Assembly: GCA_963782465.1 (NCBI GenBank)
Contig: CAWAJR010000003.1
Location: 868,001 to 932,000, forward strand
Direction of reading: 5' to 3'
Source of the DNA: JAODBJ01 sp963782465
GTDB lineage: Bacteria; Actinomycetota; Acidimicrobiia; IMCC26256; PALSA-610
Length of the DNA: 64,000 nt
Below the pieces are notes generated by a model. The model saw nothing but the letters and a program-made list of their open reading frames with translations, had not been told where the DNA came from and did no database searches. Shown here one piece after another: positions 52,711 to 61,864 of the stretch (positions within the stretch are counted from its first letter, which is position 1; every line of letters starts with the position of its first letter). Both the position numbers and the translations under genes were made by a program.

Positions 52711-55012
52711 ATGGCGCGTCGCGAACCTCCCGCCGGGGCCGGGGACGCCGCCGACGACCTCGAGGTGATCGAGGTCGACGACGACCCGGCGTCGTCGGGT
52801 GACGCGCCCTACCGCTTCCTACCCGACGGCCACGACGACGGTGCGGGTGCCCGGGTGGCCGGGCGGCCGCGGGGTTCGGCCCTCCGTTCACGACTTCGTT
52901 CGCGACTTCGTTCGCGCCGCGCCCGCGTCGCGTTCGCGGTCGCCGTCGCACTCGTCGCGGCGAGCGCGACGACGACCACCGTCGCACTGCGCCGCCACCA
53001 CACGCCGAGCGGCGCCGTCACGCTGGCGATCGCACCGTCGTCGGCGGCGTCGAACCTGAACGAGCACGTGCCACCAGTTCTCGACGCGGCAACCCGGAAG
53101 CTCTGGCGAAACTCCTTCGTCATCGGCAGCGCCGACGGTGTGCTCGTCGTCGACCCGAAGGCAGGAACGATACGGAACGCTCCCGTGAGCGTCGCGCCGA
53201 ACGCCGCGCTGCTCGACCGCAGCGGCCGCGTCGTGGTGATTGCCGACGGCGGCCACCAAGTGCTGTTCGACCTCAGTTACCGGGCACCGATCTTGGCTCC
53301 CGCGCACGCCACATTCTTCCCGGCCCTCGCGAAGGGCCGTTTCTGGACGGATTCCGGAACGTCGGTGTTCGGTGCCGGCTTCGGAACAATCGCGCTCCCA
53401 GCCGGCTACGAGGTGCTGGCACAGGTCGCCGGTCCGTCACTCACCTTCCTGCTGCGCAACCCGGCCGGCGACCGGCTGGCCGTTTGGGCACCGTCGACCG
53501 ACGCGAACGAGAACGAACCGCGCCGGTTCCCGGGCGAGCATCAACACGTCGTGGCGAGCCGCGCCGATCGCGTCGCGTGGACCGGTGACGACTGCAGCGA
53601 GATCCGTTGCGTCCTCCACGTCACCGACGTCGTGACCCTTCACGACGCGACCATCGGCTTCCCGTACCCACCGATCGTCAACGGCGAACCGGCGTCGGCG
53701 CGCGCGACCGGCCGGTTCTCGCCCGACGGCCGTTACCTCGCCGCGCTCGCACCCGACCCCAGCGGGCCGTCGGGCCGGCTGGTCGTCTTCGACCTTCGGA
53801 CCGCGACCGCTCGAGTGGTCGCGGGCGTGGCGACGTCGACGGTCGAGCTCGAGCAGTCGAGCTCACGGGTACCGCTCGGCGCCGGGCTCCCGTTCGACTG
53901 GTCGCCCGACAGCAAGCTCCTCCTCACCCTCAATGTCGACACCGAGGGCGGGACGCGCCTCGAACGGATCGACGTCGCGGCCGACCGCGTCGCGATCTCC
54001 CCCGCCACGATCCCGCCGGCCAGTTCGCTCGCGAGCCTCGACCTCACGCCCTCGACTGCGCCCGCGCCACCGCTGCTCGGCGATAGCCCGCTGCTCGGGA
54101 ACCGGACCGGCCTCGTGCTCGCGCAACTCGACAACGACAACACCCTCGAACGGCTCGACCTCGACACCGGCACCGTCGCGTCGAACCAGTTCAGTTACCC
54201 GCCGACCGTCACGCAGAACATCGATCCCGTCACGAACCTGCCGATCGCCGACCCGCGCCTCACGCCGATGCGCGGGGCGCGATTTTCCGCAACGGGTACC
54301 AGACGTGGTGGGTCCCCCGTTACGGGCCAACCCGAGAGCTGGCGACGGCGCTCGGCATCCTGCCCGAGAGCACCGATCGCGCGTGGCTGGTGGAAGCGAA
54401 CCGCGACGGCACGTTCGCGCTCGTGCCGATCGACGGCAGCGGCGAGATGGGCCTCGCCGTGGCGACTGGCGTACGCCCGAGGGCGGCCGTCACGAACGGG
54501 TTCGTCGAGGTGGTCCCGGCGACGATCGACCACCCGACCTCCATCGAGGTGTACGACCCGCGCACCGGCGCGCGGCGCACGATCGGCGGGTCGAGCACGT
54601 CGAACCGGGTGCTGCTCGCCGCGGCGGGCAACATCGTGCTCTGGTCGGGCGACTGCACGACCTCCGACGAGCCTTCGCTGTGCGGAGTGCGGGTCACGAA
54701 CGTGGTCACCGGCATCACCCGGTCGCATGACGACTGGTCGGCCCGCAACGTCACCCTCGCGCCCGACGGGCACGCGTTGCTCTACGTGCCGACCGTCGGC
54801 ACCGGGATCGGCGTACCGACGGTGCTCGACCTGGCCACCGGTACGACGTCGACACTGCCCGGTGCGAACAACATCGGCGGCTTCGTCTGGGGCCGGACGG
54901 CTGGATCTTCTACGGCACCGACCGCGGGCTCGGGGCCTGGCGGCCCGGCCTCACCTCACCCCGCATCGTTCCCGGCGCGACCGAACTGCTCGGCGACGCA
55001 ATCGTCTTCTAG
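52711..55012 (+). CDS. Membrane-anchored beta-propeller-like protein (two frameshifts)
   Basis: About 767 residues after correction. A cytoplasmic acidic N-terminus, a run of RSRLRSRLRSRR encoded by a tandem repeat, and one helix near residues 75-92 (VAFAVAVALVAASA) are followed by a large outside part with repeated WD/propeller-like blades (LVVDPKAGTIRNAPV, VVVIADGGHQVLFDL, FSPDGRYLAALAPDP, FDWSPDSKLLLTLNVD). One G is missing near 54274-54277 and one C near 54893; restored, the chain reads RNGYQTWWVPRYGPTREL and then GPDGWIFYGTDRGLG to the stop at 55012. Function unknown. Confidence 0.65.
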
Positions 55013-55025
55013 ACGCAATCGGCTT

Positions 55026-56186
55026 CTAGAAGAGGGCTCGGCTCGACGTGCGGGCCGACTGGTAGACGGCGTGAACCAGCGAGTCGGGACGCGGGTCGCC
55101 GGACCAGTCGAACCGGAGGTCGTTCATCACGTACGCGAACGACAGGCCGGCCGCGGGGTCGGCGAACGCGACGGAACCGCCGGCCCCGGCATGGCCGAAC
55201 GCCTCCCGCGCCGCCCGGGCGTTCAACGACGGCGGGAGCATGTACCCGAGCCCGAAGGCGGTCTCGGTCATGATGACCTTGTCGGGCCCTCGCACCTGCG
55301 CCTCGGTCGCCCGGGCGACGGTCGCCGGTTGCAGCGTGCGGATGCCGTCGACCTCGCCGATCAACGACGCGTACAGGCGCGCGAGCGAACGCGCGTCGCC
55401 GATGCCGTTCGATGAGGGCAGCTCGCACGCGTGCAAGGCCCGGGTGTTCCACATGTCGTCGTAGGCGAAGTTTTCGGACGGGCCGGTCGCGGCCCGGCCG
55501 AGCAACGTCTCGTCGCCGAGCGACGCGAAGAACGTGAGCACTTCGGGCTCGGGTGGGACGAGGCGGGCCACCCGCGGTTCGAGTGCTTCGGGCAGACCGA
55601 TCCAGAAGTCGAGACCGAGCGGCGCGGCGATCTCCTCGCGGAAGAACGCCCCGATCGTCGTGCCGGTGACGCGCCGGACGAGCTCACCGACGATCCACCC
55701 GAACGAGCGCATGTGGTACCCGTGCGCGGTGCCCGGCGGCCAGTTCGGTGGCTGCTTCGCGATCGCGTCGACCACCGGGAACCACGCCAGGCATTCGTCG
55801 AGGCTGAGGTCGCCTTCGACGACGGCCAGCCCGGCTTGGTGCGAGAGCGCCTGGCGCACGGTGATCGCGGCCTTCCCGTTCGCGGCGAACTCGGGCCAGT
55901 AGTGCGCGACCGTCTGGTCCGGGTCGAGCAGGCCGCGCTCCACGAGGAGATTGGCGGCCGTCGCGCTCATCCCCTTCGTGCACGAGTACACGAGCACCAA
56001 CGTGTCGTCACGCCACGGGGTGCCGATCGTGGCGTCGGCGAGGCCGCCCCAGAGGTCGACGACCAGCTCGCCGCCGGCGTACACCGCGCAGGCCGCACCG
56101 ACCTCGCCGTTGTCGTCGAAGTTCGCGATGAACGCGTCGAGTACCCGCTCGTACGCCGGTTCGACCGTCCCCCCGATATCCGTCAC
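55026..56186 (-). CDS. Serine hydrolase, class C beta-lactamase-like esterase
   Basis: A 386-residue protein of the EstB/class C beta-lactamase family. The SxxK motif is S68-C-T-K71 (YSCTKGMSA). YHMRSFGWIVGELVRRVTG and GHAGAGGSVAFADP (HxG motif near the C-terminus) follow. Mycobacterial Lip proteins of this type are esterases. No signal peptide is seen. Start GTG 56186. It converges with the propeller gene and is divergent from the SDR gene over a palindromic repeat and an operator. Confidence 0.82.
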   Translation of the reverse strand: MTDIGGTVEPAYERVLDAFIANFDDNGEVGAACAVYAGGELVVDLWGGLADATIGTPWRDDTLVLVYSCTKGMSATAANLLVERGLLDPDQTVAHYWPEFAANGKAAITVRQALSHQAGLAVVEGDLSLDECLAWFPVVDAIAKQPPNWPPGTAHGYHMRSFGWIVGELVRRVTGTTIGAFFREEIAAPLGLDFWIGLPEALEPRVARLVPPEPEVLTFFASLGDETLLGRAATGPSENFAYDDMWNTRALHACELPSSNGIGDARSLARLYASLIGEVDGIRTLQPATVARATEAQVRGPDKVIMTETAFGLGYMLPPSLNARAAREAFGHAGAGGSVAFADPAAGLSFAYVMNDLRFDWSGDPRPDSLVHAVYQSARTSSRALF

Positions 56187-56202
56187 CCAACCGATCCTAC
56201 GT

Positions 56203-56239
56203 GCGTCGATAGCTATCGATTATCGATAGCTATCGACGC
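56203..56239. repeat. Tandem-palindrome repeat, copy 2
   Basis: GCGTCGATAGCTATCGA pairs with its reverse complement around a TTA loop (17-bp arms). It differs from copies 1 and 3 only at the arm tips next to the loop. Unlike them it lies between divergent genes, 16 bases before the beta-lactamase-like start, so a simple terminator role does not explain it. Confidence 0.75.
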
Positions 56240-56249
56240 CTGTCTAAGG

Positions 56250-56263
56250 TGACGCGAACGTCA
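56250..56263. promoter_or_regulatory. TGACG-N4-CGTCA operator candidate before SDR gene
   Basis: TGACGCGAACGTCA is preceded by TAAGGT (56245-56250), a -10-like hexamer sharing its last T with the palindrome. It lies 36 bases before ATG 56300 of the SDR. It occupies what would be the start of a longer frame (GTG 56249), so that start is rejected. Confidence 0.62.
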
Positions 56264-56299
56264 GTTTTCGGGCCACGAATGATCCAGGAGAACGCGCAC

Positions 56300-57235
56300 A
56301 TGGGGATGCTCGACGGCAAGGTCGCCATCGTCACCGGGTCGGGGAACGGGGTCGGTCGAGGCGAAGCGGTGATGCTCGCCGACCACGGCGCCAAGGTCGT
56401 CGTGAACGACCTCGGCGGATCGGTTGCCGGTGAAGGCGCCGACAAGCGGGCGGCCGACGAAGTCGTCGACGTGATCAAGGGTCGCGGCGGCGAAGCTGTG
56501 TCCAACTACGACGACGTCTCCGACTTCAACGGCGCCAAGAACATCATCGGCACCGCGATCGAGGCGTTCGGCCGCCTCGACGTGCTCGTCAACAACGCGG
56601 GTGTGCTGCGCGACCGGATGATGTTCTCGATGCCACCCGAAGACTTCGACAAGGTCGTCAAGGTGCACATGTACGGCACCTTCAACACGATGCACCACGC
56701 GTCGGCGTACTGGCGCAACGAATCGAAGGAAGGTCGCCAACCGCGCGCGTCGATCGTCAACACGGTGTCGAGCGCCGGGCTGCAGGGCCAGGCGAGCCAG
56801 ATCAACTACGGCGCGGCGAAGGCCGGCATCGCCGCGATGACGATCATCGCGAGCCTCGAACTCGCCCGCTACGGCGTGCGCGCCAACTGCGTCGGTCCGG
56901 GCGGCTTCACCCGCATGGTCGCGCAGGCGATGAAGGACATCGAGGTGAAGAACCCCGAGGACTACACCGAGTTCGACGGCATGAACCCCGGCAACTCCGC
57001 ACCGGCGGTCGTGTTCCTCGCGTCCGACGAGGCGCTCCACGTGACCGGGCAGGTGCTGCGCATGGTCGGCAACAACCTCGCGGTCTACCAGCCGTGGGAG
57101 ATGGGCGAACAGTTCCTCGCCACCGAGAAGGACGGCTCGCCGAAACAGTGGGACCCCGCCGACATCGGGCGCATCCTCAACCGGTACGTCTTCCGGTCGC
57201 AGAACCCAGGCATCGACGCGCAGAAGCGAATCTGA
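56300..57235 (+). CDS. SDR, 17-beta-HSD4-like hydroxyacyl-CoA dehydrogenase
   Basis: A 311-residue SDR. VAIVTGSGNGVGRGEAVMLADHGAKVVVNDLGGS, NNAGVLRDRMMFSMPPEDFDKVVKVHMYGTFNTMHHASAYWR and INYGAAKAGIAAMTIIASLELARYGVRANCVGPGGFTRM are typical of MFE-2/HSD17B4-type dehydrogenases, which include the cholesterol enzyme ChsB1. AGGAG lies before ATG 56300; ATG 56279 and GTG 56249 are alternatives. It is followed by a thiolase-fold gene, so it likely oxidises a hydroxyacyl-CoA. Not proven to be ChsB1. Confidence 0.82.
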   Translation: MGMLDGKVAIVTGSGNGVGRGEAVMLADHGAKVVVNDLGGSVAGEGADKRAADEVVDVIKGRGGEAVSNYDDVSDFNGAKNIIGTAIEAFGRLDVLVNNAGVLRDRMMFSMPPEDFDKVVKVHMYGTFNTMHHASAYWRNESKEGRQPRASIVNTVSSAGLQGQASQINYGAAKAGIAAMTIIASLELARYGVRANCVGPGGFTRMVAQAMKDIEVKNPEDYTEFDGMNPGNSAPAVVFLASDEALHVTGQVLRMVGNNLAVYQPWEMGEQFLATEKDGSPKQWDPADIGRILNRYVFRSQNPGIDAQKRI

Positions 57236-57266
57236 GCACCCGGCCACGACCAGGAAAGCGAGTCGA

Positions 57267-58412
57267 GTGGCGCAAGCAATCGCAATCGTCGGCGCAGCCC
57301 TCTCCGACATCGGGCGGGTCGACACGAAGACGGCGTACGAGTTGCACTACCAGGCTGCGAGCCGCGCCATCGCCGATGCCGGCCTCACCAAGCACGACAT
57401 CGACGGCATGGCGTCGTGCGGCCTCGGCCTGCTCGCGCCGACGGAAGTGGCCGAGTACATGGGCCTGCGCCCCAACTGGTCGGATGGCACGAGCGTGGGC
57501 GGCAGTTCGTGGGAGTTCATGCTCGGCCACGCGGCCGACGCGATCCGTGCCGGCCGGGCCGAGACGGTGCTCATCGTCTACGGCTCGACGACGCGCGCCG
57601 ACCTGAAAGCACGCCGCCGCAGTGCGAACCTCTCGTTCGGCGCGCGAGGACCGGTGCAGTTCGACGTGCCGTTCGGCCACACGCTCATCTCGAAGTACGC
57701 GATGGCCACCCGCCGTCACATGTACGAGTTCGGCACGACCGTCGAACAACTGGCCGAGATCGCGGTGTCGACGCGGTTCAACGCGTCGCACAACCCGGAG
57801 GCCTACTACCGCGACCTCATCACGATCGACGACGTCCTGTCGTCGCGCATGATGGCCGACCCCCTCACGAAGTTGCACTGCTGCATCCGCAGCGACGGCG
57901 GCGGCGCGGTGGTCGTGACCTCGGCCGATCGGGCACACGACTGCGCGAAGCAACCGGTATGGGTGCTCGGCACCGGTGAAGCGGTGTCGCACACGACGAT
58001 GAGCGAGTGGGAGGACTTCACCGAGTCGCCCGCGATTCGCAGCGGGCAACAAGCCTTCGACCAGGCCGGCGTGAAGCCCGACGACATCGACGTGTGCGAG
58101 ATCTACGACGCGTTCACCGCCATGGTCCTGTTCTCGTTCGAGGCGCTCGGCTTCTGCAAGAAAGGCGAAGGCGGCCCCTTCGTCGCCGGCGGCCGCACCC
58201 GCATCGACGGTGCGCTGCCCACGAACACCGATGGCGGTGGCCTCTCCCATTGCCACCCCGGGATGCGGGGCATGTTCCTGCTCGTGGAGGCCGTGCGCCA
58301 GCTGCGCGGCGAAGCCACCGGCCGGCAGGTCGAAGCGGCGCGCCTCGCGTGCGTCAACGGCACCGGCGGGTGGTTCTCCTCCGCCAGCACCGCCATTCTC
58401 GCCGTCGACTGA
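57267..58412 (+). CDS. Thiolase-superfamily lipid-transfer protein (Ltp-like)
   Basis: A 381-residue thiolase-fold protein. KHDIDGMASCGLGLLAPTEVAEYMGLRPNW, GGSSWEFMLGHAADAIRAGRAETVLI, RHMYEFGTTVEQLAEIAVSTRFNASHNP and PTNTDGGGLSHCHPGMRGMFLLVEAVRQLRG place it with Ltp-type proteins. No cysteine stands at the nucleophile site (SVGGSSW), so it may be a lyase or partner. GTG 57267 has AGGAAAG upstream. It follows the SDR by 31 bases and is probably co-transcribed. Confidence 0.8.
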   Translation: MAQAIAIVGAALSDIGRVDTKTAYELHYQAASRAIADAGLTKHDIDGMASCGLGLLAPTEVAEYMGLRPNWSDGTSVGGSSWEFMLGHAADAIRAGRAETVLIVYGSTTRADLKARRRSANLSFGARGPVQFDVPFGHTLISKYAMATRRHMYEFGTTVEQLAEIAVSTRFNASHNPEAYYRDLITIDDVLSSRMMADPLTKLHCCIRSDGGGAVVVTSADRAHDCAKQPVWVLGTGEAVSHTTMSEWEDFTESPAIRSGQQAFDQAGVKPDDIDVCEIYDAFTAMVLFSFEALGFCKKGEGGPFVAGGRTRIDGALPTNTDGGGLSHCHPGMRGMFLLVEAVRQLRGEATGRQVEAARLACVNGTGGWFSSASTAILAVD

Positions 58413-58415
58413 CAG

Positions 58416-58452
58416 GCGTCGATAGCTATCGCTATGCGATAGCTATCGACGC
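58416..58452. repeat. Tandem-palindrome repeat, copy 3
   Basis: GCGTCGATAGCTATCGC and its reverse complement flank a TAT loop, the same core as copy 1. It lies between the convergent thiolase-fold and TetR genes, three bases after the thiolase stop, and could end transcription from both sides. Confidence 0.75.
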
Positions 58453-58458
58453 ACGTCG

Positions 58459-59120
58459 TCAGGCGGCGGCGAAGAAGCCGCGGTGCACGACGGTCGCGAC
58501 GGTGTCGAGCGTTTCGTCGGGGTCGAAGTCGAGGCGGCGCGACACGAGGAAGTAGGCGAAGCGTTCCAAGAGCGCCATCAGCGCCGACACGGTCGCTTCA
58601 TCGCCCGGCGCGCCCGCTTCACGCATCCGCTTGGCGAGCGCGGTCGCGATGTCGGTGTACGCCTTCACGCCGAGGTGCGACACCTCACGGTCTTCCACCT
58701 GGCCTTCCATCCACGCGCGGATCACGGGCCCGTAGTGGCGGTAGGTCGTGAAGAACCCGTCGAGGAATCGCCGGAGTTCGTCGTACCCGGCGTCGTTCCC
58801 CGTGACCGCGCCGAGGGTGGTGCTCAGATCGTCGAGCTCGACGGCACACTCGAGCGCGAGCCGCGGAGCAACGCCTCCTTGTTGGGAAAGTAGAGATAGA
58901 AGGTGCCGTGCGACGTGCGGGCCGCGCGCACGATGTCGTCGACGCGGGCCGCGTGCACGCCGCGCTCGGCGAACACCCGCATCCCCGCGTCGAGCAGACG
59001 GCTCATCGTCTTGCGGCCCTGCGCCCGCAGCTCACGGCCCTGCACGGGCACGATCGCGCCTTTCGCAAGGGTGTCGCGCCGGGTCGAACGTTGCCGAGAC
59101 GGCTTGTAGCCTTCGGTCAC
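58459..59120 (-). CDS. TetR-family regulator (frameshifted)
   Basis: GTG 59120 begins VTEGYKPSRQRSTRRDTLAKGA, and the HTH follows: RLLDAGMRVFAERGVHAARVDDIVRAARTSHGTFYLYFPNKEALL. One G is missing near 58861; restored, it continues LALECAVELDDLSTTLGAVTG, then GPVIRAWMEGQVEDREVSHLGVKAYTDIATALAKRMREAG and the C-terminus at 58459. It lies 27 bases from the divergent acyl-CoA ligase. It is a possible regulator of nearby acyl-CoA genes, but no TGACG-type site lies in its own short promoter gap. Confidence 0.78.
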
Positions 59121-59147
59121 AGGCGACTCCGTTCGGAAAGGTTCGAC

Positions 59148-60644
59148 ATGCTCGCGGCAACCACCCGTGAAGCGGCGCGGCGTTTCGAAGATCGTACTGC
59201 GTACGTCACCGAAGCCGGCTGGTCGCTGTCGTACCGCGATCTCGACAACATCTCCGACGAGATCGCAGTGGGCTTGTCGCGCCGCGGCGTGGGCGACGGC
59301 GACGTCGTCGCGCTCGTGCTGCCGCCCGGGCCGGAGTACCTGTGCTGCTACCTCGCGAACGCGAAACTCGGCGCGGTGACCGCCGGCGTGAACGACCGAC
59401 TCTCCGAGCGCGAGCGGCAAGCGGTCCTCGAGGTCGCGCAGCCCACGTTGGTCGTCGCGGCGCCGGGCTTCGCACCGCCCGACCGCCCGTCGATCGAAGT
59501 CGCCGCGGCGGGGTCGGCCGGTGCGATCGCCGCCGAACTTCGCGTCGCGGGGGCGGCTCCACCGGTGCGCGTCGAAGCCCCCGACGATCCGGTCGCGATC
59601 ATCTTCACGTCCGGCACGACGGGCTTGCCGAAGGGCGCGTGCTACTGCAACCGGCAACTCGCGTTCATCACCCAAACCGACGTCGGTGACGCGTGGGGCA
59701 CCGGCGGTCGCGGGTTCAGCGGCACGTCGTTCGCGCATCTCGGTTTCATGACGAAGCTGCCCGGCAATCTGCGCCGCGGTGGTACGACGTTCATCATGAC
59801 GCGCTGGCGTGCCCACGAAGCGCTCGTGCTCCTCGAACGGGAGCGGATGACAACCGTCGCCGGCGTGCCGTCGCAACTCGCGTTGATGTTGCGCGACCCC
59901 GATTTCGACACCTTCGACCTGTCGAGCATCCGGTTCATCATCGCGGGCGGCGGTCCGATCACACCCGGGCTCGCCGAGGAAGCGCGGGCGCGCTTCGGGG
60001 CGAAGCTCGCAACGCGATATTCGTGCACGGAAGCCGGCATCGGTCTGGGCACCGCGTTCGACGATCCCGAAGAAGACGCGGTCGTGAGCGTCGGGCGGCC
60101 CCACCCGAACATCGAGTGCGCACTCGTCGACGCCGACGGCAAGCCGGTTGCACCGGGCGAGATCGGCGAGGTGTGCCTCCGCTCCCCCGCGGTGATGAGC
60201 GGCTACTGGCGCGACGAGGAGCAGACCAAGGCTGCATTCACACCCGACGGGTTCGTGCGCACCGGCGATCTCGGCTGGCGCGACGACGCCGGACGTCTCC
60301 GGCTCGTTGGTCGCACCAAGGAGATGTACGTGCGCGGCGGCTACAACGTGTACCCGGTCGAGGTCGAGGGGCTGCTCTCGACGCACCCGGCGGTCGCCGC
60401 CGTCGCGATCGTGCCGCACGCCGACCCCGTGATGGGCGAGATCGGGGTCGCGGTCGTGGTGCCGCGCGACCCCGCGGCACCGCCGACCCTCGACGGCCTG
60501 CGCTCGCACGCGTCGGCCCGGCTGGCCGCGTACAAGCTGCCCGAGGCCGTGCACATCGTCGACGCGTTGCCGCTCACCGCGGGAGAGAAGGTCGACCGCC
60601 GCGCGCTCGCCGCCGAGGTGGCCGGCATTCCCGTCCGTCGATAG
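59148..60644 (+). CDS. AMP-forming acyl-CoA ligase
   Basis: A 498-residue ANL ligase. IIFTSGTTGLPKGACYCNRQLAF near residue 152 is the AMP loop; YSCTEAGIGLGTAFDDPEEDAVVSVGRP, RTGDLGWRDDAGRLRLVGRTKEMYVRGGYNVYPVEVEG and LTAGEKVDRRALA (catalytic lysine) follow. ATG 59148 with GGAAAGG upstream. It activates an unknown acid; divergent from a TetR gene that may repress it. It is followed by a fadE behind its own operator-like site. Confidence 0.83.
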   Translation: MLAATTREAARRFEDRTAYVTEAGWSLSYRDLDNISDEIAVGLSRRGVGDGDVVALVLPPGPEYLCCYLANAKLGAVTAGVNDRLSERERQAVLEVAQPTLVVAAPGFAPPDRPSIEVAAAGSAGAIAAELRVAGAAPPVRVEAPDDPVAIIFTSGTTGLPKGACYCNRQLAFITQTDVGDAWGTGGRGFSGTSFAHLGFMTKLPGNLRRGGTTFIMTRWRAHEALVLLERERMTTVAGVPSQLALMLRDPDFDTFDLSSIRFIIAGGGPITPGLAEEARARFGAKLATRYSCTEAGIGLGTAFDDPEEDAVVSVGRPHPNIECALVDADGKPVAPGEIGEVCLRSPAVMSGYWRDEEQTKAAFTPDGFVRTGDLGWRDDAGRLRLVGRTKEMYVRGGYNVYPVEVEGLLSTHPAVAAVAIVPHADPVMGEIGVAVVVPRDPAAPPTLDGLRSHASARLAAYKLPEAVHIVDALPLTAGEKVDRRALAAEVAGIPVRR

Positions 60645-60662
60645 CCTGACGCACCCGTCAGG
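60645..60662. promoter_or_regulatory. TGACG-N4-CGTCA operator candidate before fadE
   Basis: CCTGACGCACCCGTCAGG lies 32 bases before the ATG of the fadE at 60695. TAGCCT at 60642-60647 would be the -10, sharing its last T with TGACG. The site begins one base after the preceding ligase stop. Confidence 0.65.
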
Positions 60663-60694
60663 TTCTCGATCGGAAGTCGCGAGGCGCGCCGTTC

Positions 60695-61828
60695 ATGGAG
60701 CTCGAGTTCACCGCCGACCAGGACGAGTTGCGCGACTCGGTGCGCACCGTGCTCGCGAAGGAATCACCCATCTCGCTCACCCGGTCGATCGTCGAGGGCG
60801 ACGGCGACGCGACCCGCCTCTGGTCGACGATGGTCGAACTCGGCTGGCCCGCCCTCACCGTGCCCGAAGCGCACGGAGGCATCGGTCTCGGCCCGATCGA
60901 AGCCGTCATCCTCGCCGAAGAGCTGGGACGGGTCGTGGCGCCGGGGCCGCTGCTCTGCACCGTCACGCAGTTCGTGCCCGTGGTACACACGCTCGGTTCA
61001 CCCGAGCAGCACCGCCGCTTCCTCGGCGCAGTCGCCGCGGGCGACGTGCGGGCAACGGTCGCGCTCGCCGACGAGCACGGCAGCTTCGATCTCGACCACG
61101 TCTCGGCGCGGGCGACCGCCGCCCCCGGTGGTGGGGTACGCCTATCGGGTACGAAGCGGTTCGTCATGGAAGGCGACGCGGTCGACGAAACCGCAGTCGT
61201 CGTGCGCTTCGACGACGGTGCCGGCGGCGTCGCCGGCGGCGACCTCGGTGTCGTCGTCGTACCCGCGGCGGCCGGCACGCGGCAGCGGATCGACACCCTC
61301 GACCGATCGCGCCGTCTCGCGACGATCGTGCTCGACGGGATCACGGTCGACGCCGACCGGGTGCTCCCCGGGCGCGACCAGATCGCGCTCGCGCGCGCGC
61401 TCGACGAAGCGACGGTCGCCCTCGCGCTCGAGATGGTCGGCACCGCGCAGTCGATCTTCGACGTCACCCTCGAGTACGCGAAGGCGCGCCAGCAGTTCGG
61501 TGTGCCGATCGGGTCGTTCCAGGCGGTGAAGCACAAGTTCGCCGACATGGCGATCGCGCTCGAACGCGCCCGCGCCACCGCGTACTTCGCGGCGCTCACC
61601 CTCGCCGAACACGACGCCCGCGCCGCGAAGGCGACGTCGGTCGCCAAGGTCGCGGCCGGCGACTGCCAGCGTCTGCTCGCCCAGGAAGGCATCCAACTCC
61701 ACGGCGGGATCGGCTACACGTGGGAGCACGACATGCACCTCTACGTGAAGCGGGTGAAGGAGGGTGAACCGCTGTTCGGTACGAGCGCGTGGCACCGCGC
61801 TCGCATCGCCCGCTTGCTCGGCGTGTAG
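60695..61828 (+). CDS. Acyl-CoA dehydrogenase
   Basis: A 377-residue FAD acyl-CoA dehydrogenase. LEFTADQDELRDSVRTVLAKESPI, GGIGLGPIEAVILAEELGRVVAPGPLL, YAKARQQFGVPIGSFQAVKHKFADMAIALERARATAYFAA and LAQEGIQLHGGIGYTWEHDMHLYVKRVKEGEP are typical. It looks like the KstR2-type FadE partner proteins. Substrate unknown. It has its own TGACG-type operator. Confidence 0.83.
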   Translation: MELEFTADQDELRDSVRTVLAKESPISLTRSIVEGDGDATRLWSTMVELGWPALTVPEAHGGIGLGPIEAVILAEELGRVVAPGPLLCTVTQFVPVVHTLGSPEQHRRFLGAVAAGDVRATVALADEHGSFDLDHVSARATAAPGGGVRLSGTKRFVMEGDAVDETAVVVRFDDGAGGVAGGDLGVVVVPAAAGTRQRIDTLDRSRRLATIVLDGITVDADRVLPGRDQIALARALDEATVALALEMVGTAQSIFDVTLEYAKARQQFGVPIGSFQAVKHKFADMAIALERARATAYFAALTLAEHDARAAKATSVAKVAAGDCQRLLAQEGIQLHGGIGYTWEHDMHLYVKRVKEGEPLFGTSAWHRARIARLLGV

Positions 61829-61864
61829 CGCGGTGGCGCGCGCCGCGCCCGTGGGCCGGCCGCG

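Noticed and set aside
56249..56299. Longer N-terminus of the SDR from GTG 56249
   Set aside because: These codons lie on the operator-like palindrome and carry no conserved residues; ATG 56300 has a ribosome site and begins the conserved region.
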